Source: CAYOUV01 sp963790075 (lineage in GTDB: Bacteria > Chloroflexota > Anaerolineae > Anaerolineales > Villigracilaceae). Taken from it: a stretch of 64,000 nt of DNA. The stretch lies in contig CAWBNG010000009.1 of the NCBI GenBank assembly GCA_963790075.1, positions 62,001-126,000 on the forward strand, given 5' to 3'. Position 1 is the first letter of the stretch, and each line of letters begins with the position of its first letter. Shown one piece after another: positions 47,982 through 58,565 of this stretch. Below the pieces are notes generated by a model that saw only the letters and a list, made by a program, of their open reading frames with translations, was not told the origin of the DNA and did no database searches. Made by a program: the position numbers and the translations under genes.

Positions 47982-50759
47982 ATGTCTCACACCAATCAAC
48001 CAAGCGCGGTTAATCCGCTTCCCGATAAGGGGATTTTCGATCCGTCGCATGATATCTTGCATTATCAGCCACGCGTGCTGGATGCCATCTTTTCTCCCAA
48101 AAACGTAGCCGTAATTGGTGCTACCGAGAAGGAAGGTAGTGTCGGGCGTACGATCGTCTGGAATCTAATCAGCAGCCCTTTTGGCGGAGCTGTCTTCCCG
48201 GTCAATCCCAAGCATCCCAGTATCCTGGGTATCAAAGCCTATCCATCCATTGGCAAAGTCCCGGATCCAGTCGACCTGGCCGTGATTGTAACCCCATCCC
48301 CCACTGTGCCCGGCATTATCAATGAATGTGTAGAAGCTGGTGTCAAAGGCGCAATTGTTATTTCTGCTGGATTTAAAGAAATCGGCATTGAAGGTGCGAA
48401 ACTGGAACAACAGATCATGGATCATGCCAGGCGCGGACGCATGCGCATCATTGGCCCAAATTGCCTGGGAGTCATGAATCCGATCACTGGTTTGAACGCT
48501 ACTTTTGCGAATGCCATGGCACGTCCGGGCAATGTGGGATTTATTAGCCAGTCAGGCGCTTTATGTACAGCCGTATTGGACTGGTCATTTCGAGAAAATG
48601 TTGGCTTCTCTTCCTTCGTTTCGATTGGATCGATGCTGGATGTTGACTGGGGCGATCTGATTTATTACCTGGGCGACGACCCGCATACACGTAGCATCGT
48701 GATTTATATGGAAACCATTGGTAATGCACGTTCTTTTCTATCCGCTGCACGCGAGGTCGCTCTGACCAAGCCGATCATTGTCATCAAGCCGGGACGAACA
48801 GAGGGGGCTGCCCGAGCAGCTGCATCCCATACCGGTTCGTTGACTGGCTCAGATGAAGTACTGGACGCCGCATTTCGCCGTGTAGGCGTATTGCGTGTCG
48901 ACAGCATTGGCGAGTTGTTCTCCATGGCAGAAGTTTTGGCCAAACAGCCTCGTCCTAAAGGCCCACGGTTAACGATCTTGACCAACGCCGGTGGTCCGGG
49001 CGTATTGGCAACGGATGCTCTGATCACTGGCGGAGGAGAATTGGCCACATTTTCAGATCAGAGCCTGAAGGAATTCAATGATATTTTACCGCCGCAATGG
49101 AGTCACAATAACCCAATCGATATTCTTGGGGATGCCAGCCCGGAGCGATACGGCAAATCCCTGGAAGTAGCTGCCAAAGATCCGAACAGTGACGGATTAT
49201 TAGTCATTTTAACCCCGCAAGCCATGACTGACCCAGCCTCTACGGCTGAAGCACTAAAACAATACGTATCTGCTTATGACAAGCCGCTTCTGGCCTCCTG
49301 GATGGGCGGGGATGATGTGGCTGCAGGTGAAGCCATCTTAAATCGCCTCGACATTCCGACCTTTTCCTATCCGGATGTAGCAGCCCAGGCATTCGATTAT
49401 ATGTGGCGTTACACATATAACCTGCGCGGTATTTATGAGACACCTGACCTTGCTGAAGAATCGGTCGGCTTGGGACCTGACCGCGATCGCGCTGCCGCTA
49501 TCATCGACCGGGCGCGCACATCCGGACGGACAATTCTGACCGAGGTTGAATCCAAGGACCTACTAGCAGCGTATGGTATTCCAACCACGCCGAACTATGT
49601 TGCCGCAACACCTGAGCAAGCTGCCGCGTTTGCTTCTAAGGTTGGTTATCCCGTCGTGCTTAAGATCCATTCCGAGACAATCACGCACAAGACTGACGTG
49701 GGTGGCGTTCGATTGAATCTGCTTAATGAGGACGAGGTTATAGATGCCTTTAAGGGCATTGAATTATCGGTAAGAAAAAAGGTCGGAGAGGGTCATTTCC
49801 TGGGCGTCACTGTCCAGCCGATGATCAAGCTCGAGGGCTACGAGATTATCCTCGGCTCCAGTATCGATCCGCAATTTGGTCCTGTGCTACTCTTCGGTAC
49901 AGGCGGTCAATTGGTGGAGGTCTTTAAGGATCGCTCATTGGGTCTACCACCGCTGAATACCACTCTGGCACGCCGAATGATGGAGCAAACAAAAATATAT
50001 AAGGCCTTGCAGGGCGTGCGTGGTCGTAAACCAGTTGACCTGGAGGCGCTTGAGAAAATACTCGTTCGTTTCAGCCAATTGGTCGTCGAGCAACCATGGG
50101 TTAAAGAATTGGATATCAATCCACTGCTTGCCTCGCCAGAGGGTTCCTTGGCCCTGGATGCACGCGTGGTGCTTTATGGGAAAGATGTGCAGGAAAAAGA
50201 CCTTCCCAGGCAGGCCATCCGGGCTTACCCGATCCAATACGTCCAAGGATGGAAAATGAAGGATGGTCGCGAAGTGACCATCCGACCCATTCGTCCGGAG
50301 GATGAGCCGTTGGTGACGCGCTTCCATCAAACCCTGTCAGACCGAAGTGTTTATTTACGGTATACCTCCCCCATGCTGCTTAGCCAAAGAGTGGCGCATG
50401 AGCGTTTGGCCCGTATATGCTTTAACGATTATGATCGAGAAATTGCTCTGGTCGTGGAATGGGAAGACTCAAAATCAAATGAGCGTTATATTCTGGGTAT
50501 TGGACGTCTTTCCAAACGTCACGGTTTGGACGAAGCCAGTTTTACCCTGCTGGTCAGCGACGAATATCAAGGACGGGGGATCGGCAAGGAATTGTTGCGC
50601 CGACTAATCCAAATCGCGCGCGACGAAAAGGTAAAGCACCTGCGTGCCACGCTCTCCCCGGATAATGCGAGCATGCGCAAGGTATGCGAGAAATTGGGCT
50701 TCTCTTCTTTTTATACAAATAGTCAGACTGGTATGGTAGAGGCCGAGATGCAACTTTAA
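47982..50759 (+). CDS. Acetyl-CoA synthetase (ADP-forming) fused to a GNAT domain
   Basis: The 925-residue protein has three parts. Residues about 30-480 are the CoA-binding and ligase-type alpha part: VAVIGATEKEGSVGRTIVWNLI, and the phospho-His site SHTGSLTGS near residue 285. Residues about 510-745 are the ATP-grasp beta part: YGIPTTPNY, VVLKIHSETITHKTDVGGVRLNL, VQPMIKLEGYEIILGSS and ELDINPLL. Residues about 760-925 are a GNAT acetyltransferase: DEYQGRGIGKELLRRLI near residue 866. In protein acetyltransferases such as Pat/PatZ the His is, to my knowledge, lost; here it is kept, so ADP-forming synthesis of acetate and ATP from acetyl-CoA is likely, with acetylation as a second activity. AAGGAG precedes the ATG. 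Confidence 0.88.
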   Translation: MSHTNQPSAVNPLPDKGIFDPSHDILHYQPRVLDAIFSPKNVAVIGATEKEGSVGRTIVWNLISSPFGGAVFPVNPKHPSILGIKAYPSIGKVPDPVDLAVIVTPSPTVPGIINECVEAGVKGAIVISAGFKEIGIEGAKLEQQIMDHARRGRMRIIGPNCLGVMNPITGLNATFANAMARPGNVGFISQSGALCTAVLDWSFRENVGFSSFVSIGSMLDVDWGDLIYYLGDDPHTRSIVIYMETIGNARSFLSAAREVALTKPIIVIKPGRTEGAARAAASHTGSLTGSDEVLDAAFRRVGVLRVDSIGELFSMAEVLAKQPRPKGPRLTILTNAGGPGVLATDALITGGGELATFSDQSLKEFNDILPPQWSHNNPIDILGDASPERYGKSLEVAAKDPNSDGLLVILTPQAMTDPASTAEALKQYVSAYDKPLLASWMGGDDVAAGEAILNRLDIPTFSYPDVAAQAFDYMWRYTYNLRGIYETPDLAEESVGLGPDRDRAAAIIDRARTSGRTILTEVESKDLLAAYGIPTTPNYVAATPEQAAAFASKVGYPVVLKIHSETITHKTDVGGVRLNLLNEDEVIDAFKGIELSVRKKVGEGHFLGVTVQPMIKLEGYEIILGSSIDPQFGPVLLFGTGGQLVEVFKDRSLGLPPLNTTLARRMMEQTKIYKALQGVRGRKPVDLEALEKILVRFSQLVVEQPWVKELDINPLLASPEGSLALDARVVLYGKDVQEKDLPRQAIRAYPIQYVQGWKMKDGREVTIRPIRPEDEPLVTRFHQTLSDRSVYLRYTSPMLLSQRVAHERLARICFNDYDREIALVVEWEDSKSNERYILGIGRLSKRHGLDEASFTLLVSDEYQGRGIGKELLRRLIQIARDEKVKHLRATLSPDNASMRKVCEKLGFSSFYTNSQTGMVEAEMQL

Positions 50760-50777
50760 CTTCTGCACTAGAGAAAT

Positions 50778-50812
50778 AAAGGACCTGATACATACCTATC
50801 AGGTCTTTTTTA
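50778..50812 (+). terminator. Terminator after the synthetase gene
   Basis: AAAGGACCTGATA pairs with TATCAGGTCTTTTTT, followed by AATACC. Confidence 0.8.
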
Positions 50813-50910
50813 ATACCTTCTTAATGCACATGAGAGCCTGGATTAAGGACAGCAATCTGATTACATGGAATAATGCGAGTAACCTTATACAACTTTGGAG
50901 GAAGATTCTG

Positions 50911-51336
50911 ATGTCGACTAAATTTAAAAAGATTGTTACGTTGCTGGCAATGGCTTTGTTCGTTGTGCCTTTGTTGACCGCTTGTGGGAGCGGCCAGAAT
51001 ACTGTGGACGTTAAGGAAGATTCTTTTTCAATCACAATGCCCTCTAGCTTGAAAGCTGGAAACATTACCTTCCATGTATCCAATATAGATTCATCTGCAA
51101 ACCACGAATTCATTATTATTAAAACTGATCTGGCACCAGATAAATTACCCCTGGACGGCAATGGGAATGCTGATTTAACCGCGCAGGGTGTGACAGTCAT
51201 CGATCAGATCAAGGATCTGGCACCGGGTGCATCCCAGGATTTGACCGCAAATATGACTCCTGGAAAATATGTTGCTATTTGCGATCTGCCCGGCCATTAT
51301 AAGGCCGGTATGTTCATTGGCTTTGTTGTGAAATAA
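50911..51336 (+). CDS. Cupredoxin (plastocyanin-like) lipoprotein, second copy
   Basis: The ATG at 50911 has GGAGGAAG upstream, giving 141 residues. A lipoprotein signal ends in LTACG. The copper ligands are complete: His in NHEFIII, Cys and His in AICDLPGHY, Met in KAGMFI. It is about half identical to the first copy at 47388, with the same overall length, so it is a paralogue. I see no copy of the TTAACTGACCC element before it, so its regulation may differ. Confidence 0.87.
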   Translation: MSTKFKKIVTLLAMALFVVPLLTACGSGQNTVDVKEDSFSITMPSSLKAGNITFHVSNIDSSANHEFIIIKTDLAPDKLPLDGNGNADLTAQGVTVIDQIKDLAPGASQDLTANMTPGKYVAICDLPGHYKAGMFIGFVVK

Positions 51337-51355
51337 AAAACCCGATCGAAGCAGA

Positions 51356-51378
51356 AGCCACCAGCAAGGCTGGTGGCT
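51356..51378 (+). terminator. Hairpin after the second cupredoxin gene
   Basis: AGCCACCAG pairs with CTGGTGGCT across a short loop; the tail ATTTAATTAA is a weak T-tract. Confidence 0.5.
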
Positions 51379-51412
51379 ATTTAATTAACCAGAATGTGGT
51401 TTAATCATAATA

Positions 51413-52063
51413 ATGGGTATTTCCAGTTACCAGATCCGCCGATGTGAGAACCCGGAGTGTGGTTTACGTTACCCGCTGGTTGAAAATAATCCTAACGGGG
51501 ATCGTTGTCCAATTTGCTTAGGCACGACCCGTCTTGTTCTGGAAAGCATGCTGGAAGACGTACCATTTTCTGTAGAACAATCCCAGACCAGTGTTCCACT
51601 TGAGGGGCTGCTCGACAACATACGTTCGGCCTGGAATGTTGGCTCCATCTTCCGTACCTCAGACGGGATAGGGTTACACCGGTTGCACTTATGTGGTATT
51701 ACACCTACGCCTGAGATTGAGAGTGTGGTCAAGACATCACTGGGGGCGGAACGATTTATACCTTGGACTTATTCGCGGGATGCTTTGCAAAGTGCGATAT
51801 CTTTGAAGGCTGCTGGCTATCAACTCTGGGCTTTGGAACAGGATCCGCGTGCAGACCCTATCGAAAGTATTTCAGTGCTTGATGGGCAGGATCCAGCGGT
51901 GTTAATTGTTGGAAACGAAATCACCGGTGTCGATCCCGAATTGCTAGCTTGCTGTGACAGAATAATTCATCTCCCCATGCATGGCAGAAAACGGTCTATT
52001 AACGTCGCGGTGGCTTTTGGGATTGCAGCTCATTATTTATCGTTGAAAATGGTTAAAAGCTAG
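51413..52063 (+). CDS. SpoU/TrmH family RNA methyltransferase with N-terminal zinc ribbon
   Basis: The 216-residue protein has four cysteines at residues 11, 16, 32 and 35 (RCENPEC and CPIC), a zinc ribbon that is not part of most family members. Residues about 65-216 are the SpoU methyltransferase: LDNIRSAWNVGSIFRTSDGIG (motif 1), VGNEITGVDPELL (motif 2) and LPMHGRKRSINVAVAFGIAAHYL (motif 3), which form the knot that binds S-adenosylmethionine. It would methylate ribose in a tRNA or rRNA. The target cannot be named. It is convergent with the FAD/Fe-S gene and 8 bp from it. Confidence 0.85.
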   Translation: MGISSYQIRRCENPECGLRYPLVENNPNGDRCPICLGTTRLVLESMLEDVPFSVEQSQTSVPLEGLLDNIRSAWNVGSIFRTSDGIGLHRLHLCGITPTPEIESVVKTSLGAERFIPWTYSRDALQSAISLKAAGYQLWALEQDPRADPIESISVLDGQDPAVLIVGNEITGVDPELLACCDRIIHLPMHGRKRSINVAVAFGIAAHYLSLKMVKS

Positions 52064-52071
52064 TTCAGGTG

Positions 52072-55000
52072 CTATTTTCTTTCCATTCGGGATAACAGCG
52101 CTTTTGCCACCAGGGTGATCGAATGCTCGGGTAACAGGTCTACTCCATCCGCGATTTGGGACCGGCAGGAAGTGCCTGGTGCAACCACCTTCCAGCCCCT
52201 CGCTTTTGCTTTCCTGACTTCTGGGAGCAGAACCAACTCCCCCACAGCCTGTGAAACTTCGAGGTGCTCGGTTTCGTAACCAAAAGCCCCGGCCATACCG
52301 CAGCAGCCGCTGGGAATTATATCTACTTCGTAACCGATGACTCGGAGAAGTTCTGCGCTTGCTGTTTGTCCAATTGGGTAGCCGTCAGGTGCCGGTGGTT
52401 GGGATTTTTGGTAGCAGTGCCCGTGGAGTTTTATTTTTGGGAGATGATTATTTGTAGGATTATTTTGTAAGTCCTTGGCTACACGAAATATTCTTTGGCT
52501 CAACGAATTGGCGCCCGGACGCAAGAGGTATTCGTCGATCATCCATGTCCGTGCTGCCAGAGCATCGATTTCAGCCGCGCGGTCCGGCACCAAATCCAAA
52601 AATTCATCCTTCAGGGTATAAATTTCAGATGGTTCCACTCCCACTACCGCCAATAGGCCTTGCGGATCACACTTGTGAATTTCGTCCAAGATGCGCACGG
52701 CATGTTTTTTTGCGCCTTCCAAGAAGCCCTTGGAAATCAGCGTCCTCCCGGCACCCATTATCGGTAAAACCGAAACATCCACACCACACAAACGAAGCAC
52801 ATCCAGGGCATCAGCTTCAATCTGCGGCTCAAAGTAGTGGGTAAACACATCTGGCAGATACAGGCAAGGTTCAAATGCATCTTTGGGCAGGACATCCCTG
52901 AACGAATGTATCGGGGTACTGAATTGAGGCAGTATCCGCTTGGATGAAACTCCCAGCCAACGTTCAGCTACGCGTTTGACCCAGCCCAGATCGGTAATGC
53001 GGTTCACCAGTGCGCCGAATGGCGCTCCCAATTTAGCCAGTATATCAATGTAAGCAAAAATATAATCACGCGCTGGGCGGCGATGATGCTGATAATATGC
53101 ATGCTGGAACTCATATTTGAGCTTCGGCATGTCCACGCCGGTTGGACATTCGGATGTACAACCTTTACATGCCAGGCACAAATCCAGGGAGTCATGAACC
53201 GCTTTTTCTAGTTGCGCAGAGGCCCGATTGCGGACAAGCTTGTCTGTAAACGGGACGCCACCAGTTGAAATCATGGCGCGCAGTAAATTGGCTCGTCCAC
53301 GTGTGGAATACATTTCCTCGCGTGTGGCTTGGAAGGACGGGCACATCACCCCGTCAGTTTTCCGGCATACCCCCTGGCCATTGCACTGTTCGATTGCCAT
53401 CTGCAGACCATTCGAACGGACAAAGCTCAAGCCGGGTTGCCAGGTCTGTACTATGTAGTCAGGGCCGAAACGCAAATGGCTGTCCATCGGCGGCGCATCG
53501 ACGATCTTACCCGGATTGAGAATCCCCTTGGGATCGGCTGCCCGCTTCAAATCCTGGAAGGAGCTGAGCAGTTCATCTCCATAAGTCTTCCGCAGCCACT
53601 CCGAACGCAACAATCCATCACCATGTTCACTGCTCATTGCTCCACCCAGCCCGAGAGTCAACGCCAGGGTCGCCTCGGCTATCGATCGCAAGCTGCTTAC
53701 CCCTTTCGAGGTTCTCAAGTCAATCATTGGTCTAATATGCAAACAGCCAGCCGAGGCGTGGGCATAAAAAGCTGCCCGTGTCCCATGTTCTTCCAGTATT
53801 CGTTCGAGCTCGCGTACAAACTCTCCCAAGCGCTCGACAGGGATGGCGCAATCCTCAATAAAAGCCACGGGGCGTTGCGCCACCGGTGCGGAAGTCAGGA
53901 TACCAAGGCCTACCTTGCGGACATTCCAAATATGTGCCTGTTCATCAGGAGTTTCGGCTATCGTAACGTCAAATCTCAAGGCCTGAGCGCGTTCTTTCAG
54001 GGAATCGAGGTCGTCACCGCTAAATTCAACGACCAAGAGCGCAGCTGGGTCGCCTTGTACAAAGTCCAACTGACGCGCATATGCCGGAACATCGCGTGCC
54101 AGCCGGATCAGCATGCGCGGGATCAATTCAATCGCTGATGGATGGCTCCTCAATAGCCCAGGAACTGCGTCACAGGCCTCGGCCACACCAGCATAACTCA
54201 GAACTGCCAGGACCGTTTACTCGGGTTGTGGCACCAGATTGACCGTCGCTGTGCGGATTACAGCCAGCGTTCCCTCCGACCCCGCCAGTAACTTGGCCAG
54301 GTTGATCGATTCTGCTTCGACTGGTGGATATTGTTCCCCCTCCCATTGCGGAGGCTTTGTCGCTGACCAAGGCAGCAGATAATTCAACCTATAGCCAGCC
54401 GAATTACGCCAGGCATGCGGCCAGCCAGCACGAATGGCACCTCCCTGCTCTGAGCGAATAGCTAAGGCGGTTTTGTGAAAAGAAGATAGGATATTTTGTG
54501 GTTGATTATTGGCTACGCGCAAAGCGTCTGCTATCTTCATTTTGCCCAAGGTGGCAAGTGACCCGTCTGCTAATACAACCTCGGCCGCCAACAAGTGATC
54601 GGCGCTCATTCCATAGCGGATCGAATGAGCTCCCGTGGCATTATTTCCAATTACACCACCCATGGTCGCTCGCTCGGCCGAGGCCGGATCGGGACCAAAC
54701 TGCAGCCCGTATTGCTCCGCGGCACGGTTCAAAGTTGCCAGGATTACACCTGGTTCCACGATCGCCCGCCTGGCAACAGGATCAATCTCCACGATCTTAT
54801 CCAACCAGCGTGAACAATCCACAACCAGTGCCGCACCGACAGCCTGCCCCGCCAGACTGGATCCCGACCCACGCGGCAGGATGGGCACTCCGTATTTCGC
54901 CGCCATTTCGATTACAACCTGCAAATCTTCCAGCCTGCGCGGAATTACCACACCTAAAGGTTCAATCTGATATATGGAAGCATCCGTACTGTACAGTATG

Positions 55001-55086
55001 CGTGATGCCAAGTCTGTGCGGATATCGCCAGAAAAACGTGTACGCAGTTCTGGAAGCAATTCAGAGAGCGCATTATCAGTGTTCAT
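52072..55086 (-). pseudogene. FAD-linked oxidase/Fe-S oxidoreductase fusion, split by one in-frame stop
   Basis: Read leftward from 55086, the first 289 codons form the FAD-binding half (PRRLEDLQVV, LPRGSGSSLAGQAVG, GPDPASAERATMGGVIGNNATGAHSIRYG) and end at TAA (54219-54217). With no shift of frame, reading goes on as TVLAVLSYAG into the C-terminal FAD domain (GLGGAMSSEHGDGL) and the Fe-S half: CLACKGCTSECPTGVDMPKLK with one 4Fe-4S motif and two CCG-type domains (GCCGMAGAFGYE near the end). Together they make about 1,004 codons, the length of this D-lactate/glycolate-type dehydrogenase family. A single base change in one codon explains the break. The GTG at 54186 could restart translation of the second part alone. 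Confidence 0.85.
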
Positions 55087-55105
55087 CAGCCCATTATCAC
55101 ATAAA

Positions 55106-55136
55106 AGACCTGGCGGCTCGAACGTTCACCAGGTCT
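55106..55136. terminator. Weak hairpin between the oxidase and phosphoglycerate mutase genes
   Basis: AGACCTGG pairs with CCAGGTCT across a 15-base loop. It lacks a T-tract on the plus strand; on the minus strand TTTTATGTG follows, so it would end transcription from the mutase gene. Confidence 0.4.
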
Positions 55137-55158
55137 CGAAAAGATGGTTTTATTTATC

Positions 55159-55905
55159 TTACTTGACCTTCCCTTGCGCCGCAACCGCCGCTGCGGCCTT
55201 GGCCACCTCTTCAGGGTCACCCAGGTAGTAATGGCGAATGGCTTTCAAATCGTCGTCCAGCTCGTAAATCAGGGGTATACCGGTCGGAATATTCAGACCC
55301 GGGATCTCCTCATCAGAAATATTATCGAGATATTTAACCAGCGCTCGCAAACTATTGCCGTGCGCCACAACCAGCGTCCGTTGACCGGATTTAATCGCTG
55401 GCGCTAAGACCATATGCCAGTAAGGCAACACCCGCTCGAGGGTGATCTTGAGCGATTCGGTTGCCGGCAAATCTCTTGGATTGAGCGATGCGTAACGTGG
55501 ATCAAAGCGCGGATGGCGTTCGTCGTCCCATTCCAGTGCTGGCGGTGGGACGTCATAGCTTCGCCGCCAGGTATGCACCTGCTCCTCCCCAAACTTTTTT
55601 GCCGTCTCAGCCTTATTCAATCCCTGCAGCGCGCCGTAATGACGTTCATTCAATTGCCAGGCACGATAAACCGGCAGCCACTCTAACCCCATTTCTTCCA
55701 TCGCGATCCATAAGGTTTTGATCGCGCGCTTTAGGACGGACGTATAAGCCACATCAAATGAATACTCTTCGGACTTGAGCAATTGCCCAGCCTTGTGAGC
55801 CTCAGCTTCCCCCTGTTGAGTTAATCCCACATCGGTCCAGCCGGTAAAACGATTTTCCAGATTCCAGACACTTTGCCCGTGTCGTAATAGAACAAGTTTA
55901 AACAT
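55159..55905 (-). CDS. gpmA: 2,3-bisphosphoglycerate-dependent phosphoglycerate mutase
   Basis: The enzyme interconverts 3- and 2-phosphoglycerate in glycolysis. I take the ATG at 55905 (AAGGAG upstream), giving 248 residues. The phospho-His is His9 in LLRHGQSVWN. Further marks are FTGWTDVGLTQQGEAEA, the catalytic His/Glu region RAWQLNERHYGALQGLNKAETAKKFGEEQVHTWRRSYD and VAHGNSLRALVKYLD near 180-195. All residues are present. The C-terminus is Ala/Lys-rich. The gene stands alone, divergent from mutS. Confidence 0.93.
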   Translation of the reverse strand: MFKLVLLRHGQSVWNLENRFTGWTDVGLTQQGEAEAHKAGQLLKSEEYSFDVAYTSVLKRAIKTLWIAMEEMGLEWLPVYRAWQLNERHYGALQGLNKAETAKKFGEEQVHTWRRSYDVPPPALEWDDERHPRFDPRYASLNPRDLPATESLKITLERVLPYWHMVLAPAIKSGQRTLVVAHGNSLRALVKYLDNISDEEIPGLNIPTGIPLIYELDDDLKAIRHYYLGDPEEVAKAAAAVAAQGKVK

Positions 55906-56009
55906 AAAAGTGGACTCCTTTCCACAGATTTGCTGTTTTTCAAGCAAGCCAATTATACCAACCGTTGGAATCCCTTGCCCATTTTGGTTCTTCAGCATAG
56001 AATGATGGC

Positions 56010-58565
56010 ATGGCCGACGAAGTCACTCCTATCCGCCAGCAATACCTGGAAATCAAACACCACTACCCTGAAGCCATTTTATTCTTTCGCCTGGGGGATT
56101 TTTACGAGACATTCGACCAGGATGCCGAGACCACTTCGCGCGAATTGGATATTGTGCTAACTTCACGCAATGTTGCTAAGGGTACGCGTGTGCCGATGGC
56201 GGGTATCCCCTACCATGCCGTTGAAAATTACCTGGCACGCTTGATCGAAAAGGGTTATCACGTGGCCATCTGCGAGCAGGTTGGCGAGCAACCGATTAAA
56301 GGCATTTTCCCGCGGGAGGTTGTCCGCGTCGTCACACCTGGTACGATCGTCGAACCCGGTCTACTCCCAGGTGATGCGAACAATTATTTAACTGCCGTCG
56401 CGACCGACGAAGAAAGCGGCGGTTTGGCATACGTTGACATAACCACCGGCGAATTCGCCTGTATCGAACTGCCGCTCGACGCCTTACGTGCTGAGATAGT
56501 GCGGCTGCAACCGGCAGAAATCGTCCATCCAGACAACTCGCAATTTATTCTAAAGAACGGACTCCCGGGACATCTCACGCCCTGGCCAGCTTGGCGCTTC
56601 GAACCCGGTCGCTGCGAAGAAAGTTTGCTGACCCACTTCCAGGCCGGAGCGCTGGACGGTTTCGGACTAAAGGGTAAGTCCCTGGCCAAGCGCGCTGCCG
56701 GGGCCATCCTGCAGTATTTGAAAGAGACCCAGGCCAATTCGCTTAATCTGTTGACCAGCTTGCGCACCTATAACCTATCCGAATTCATGACGCTGGACCC
56801 AGCTACCCGGCGTAATCTGGAACTGACAGAAACCCTGCGTGGCGAATCCAAAGGCTCGCTCCTGGGTGTCCTCGACCACACCGTCACACCGATGGGTAAA
56901 CGGCTAATCCGCCAATGGGTTAGCCAGCCCTTATTAGACGTGAGCCGTATTCGCGAACGGTTGGACGGCGTTGAGTTTTTCTTCGACGATGGCATGCTGC
57001 GCGCTGAATTGCGCTCTACACTTAAACCGCTGGCAGATTTGGAACGCTTAACCAATCGCATCCTGGCCGGTCATGCCCAACCTCGCGATTTGATCTCATT
57101 TCGCGAGACGCTGGAACGCCTACCCGTCATTCAGGGACTGCTTCCCGATGTCCCGGCCCTGGCCCGGACTATCGAACATTTTTCGCTCTGCAAAGAAGAA
57201 CTTTCACTGGTGCAAACAGCCATCGCTGATGATCCGCCTGCCACATTGGCCAATACGGGCATTATCCGCCCGGGCTATTCTTCCGAACTCGATGGCATAT
57301 TAGAAGCATCCAGCCACGCCCGCGAATGGATCGCCAACCTCGAATCAGTCGAGCGCAAGCGCACGGGCATCAAATCGCTCAAGGTCGGTTACAACAAGGT
57401 CTTTGGGTATTATCTAGAGATCACAAAGGCCAACTCCGACCAGGCACCGGACAATTACATTCGCAAGCAAACCCTGGTCAATGCTGAACGCTATATAACG
57501 CCTGAGCTGAAAGAGTACGAGGCTTTGGTACTCAATGCCGAAGAACGCATTCACGAAATCGAATTGCGCTTATTCCGCGAAATTTGTGCTGAACTGGCAA
57601 AGTCAACCACCCAACTGGTCAACACTGCCAGTTCACTGGCGGAACTGGACGTCTTTTCGGCACTGGGCGAATCGGCAGCCCTGGGTGGCTTTGCCCGGCC
57701 AGAGGTCGTCGATGAAGATACTCTCGAAATCCTTGGAGGCCGGCACCCTGTGGTCGAACAATTCCTGCACGGTGACCGATATATGCCCAACGATATCGTC
57801 TTTGAGCAGGGTGAGCGTGTACGCATCATCACCGGACCGAATATGTCCGGAAAATCTACTTACCTACGCCAAGCAGCGCTGATCGTGCTGATGGCGCAGA
57901 TGGGATCTTTTGTCCCGGCCAATTCGGCTAAGATTGGATTGGTCGACCGGATATTTACCCGGATTGGTGCCCAGGATGAAATCCACGCAGGGCAGTCGAC
58001 TTTCATGGTCGAAATGATCGAAGCGGCCAATATCCTGCATCATGCCACACCGCGATCCCTGCTCATTCTGGACGAGATCGGCCGCGGTACAAGCACCTAC
58101 GATGGCGTTTCCATCGCCTGGGCTGTGGTTGAGTACATCCACAATCACCCCGACTTGCGCGCCAAGACCCTGTTTGCCACCCACTATCACGAACTGATCC
58201 AACTGGCTGATCTACTGCCTGGTGTGCGTAACTATAATGTGGCCGTGACCGAAGCCGATGGGAAGGTGGTTTTTCTGCACAAGATCGTGCCTGGTGGCGC
58301 AGACAAATCCTACGGGATCCACGTCGCGCAGTTAGCCGGACTGCCAAATCCCGTCGTCCAGCGCGCCAGCGAAATCATGAGCGAACTGGAACGCTCATCC
58401 GGAAAAGCAGTCAAGATCAATCCGCAGGTCGCCCAGCAAATTGCCTTATTCCCAGAAACCAACCCTTTGATAGATGAGCTAAAGAAGCTGGATGTCAATG
58501 TATTGTCCCCGATTGAAGCCTTAAATAAACTATACGAGTGGCAAAGGAAATATCTCGGTAAATAG
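56010..58565 (+). CDS. mutS: DNA mismatch repair protein MutS
   Basis: MutS finds mismatched bases and starts repair. The 851-residue protein has the mismatch-reading Phe-x-Glu (Phe31 and Glu33 in DFYETF), connector and lever domains, the Walker A loop near residue 609 (GPNMSGKSTYLRQ), Walker B (LLILDEIGRGTSTYDG) and the late ATHYHEL. Length and motifs are complete. Its stop codon is followed with no gap by the stop of the opposite-strand polysaccharide gene. Confidence 0.96.
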   Translation: MADEVTPIRQQYLEIKHHYPEAILFFRLGDFYETFDQDAETTSRELDIVLTSRNVAKGTRVPMAGIPYHAVENYLARLIEKGYHVAICEQVGEQPIKGIFPREVVRVVTPGTIVEPGLLPGDANNYLTAVATDEESGGLAYVDITTGEFACIELPLDALRAEIVRLQPAEIVHPDNSQFILKNGLPGHLTPWPAWRFEPGRCEESLLTHFQAGALDGFGLKGKSLAKRAAGAILQYLKETQANSLNLLTSLRTYNLSEFMTLDPATRRNLELTETLRGESKGSLLGVLDHTVTPMGKRLIRQWVSQPLLDVSRIRERLDGVEFFFDDGMLRAELRSTLKPLADLERLTNRILAGHAQPRDLISFRETLERLPVIQGLLPDVPALARTIEHFSLCKEELSLVQTAIADDPPATLANTGIIRPGYSSELDGILEASSHAREWIANLESVERKRTGIKSLKVGYNKVFGYYLEITKANSDQAPDNYIRKQTLVNAERYITPELKEYEALVLNAEERIHEIELRLFREICAELAKSTTQLVNTASSLAELDVFSALGESAALGGFARPEVVDEDTLEILGGRHPVVEQFLHGDRYMPNDIVFEQGERVRIITGPNMSGKSTYLRQAALIVLMAQMGSFVPANSAKIGLVDRIFTRIGAQDEIHAGQSTFMVEMIEAANILHHATPRSLLILDEIGRGTSTYDGVSIAWAVVEYIHNHPDLRAKTLFATHYHELIQLADLLPGVRNYNVAVTEADGKVVFLHKIVPGGADKSYGIHVAQLAGLPNPVVQRASEIMSELERSSGKAVKINPQVAQQIALFPETNPLIDELKKLDVNVLSPIEALNKLYEWQRKYLGK

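Noticed and set aside
48000..50759. Pure Pat/PatZ-type protein acetyltransferase
   Set aside because: The phospho-His and ATP-grasp motifs of an active ligase are intact, so I prefer a synthetase with a fused acetyltransferase.
53329..54138. 269-codon open frame on the plus strand
   Set aside because: It is opposite the FAD/Fe-S oxidase, which has clear domain motifs.
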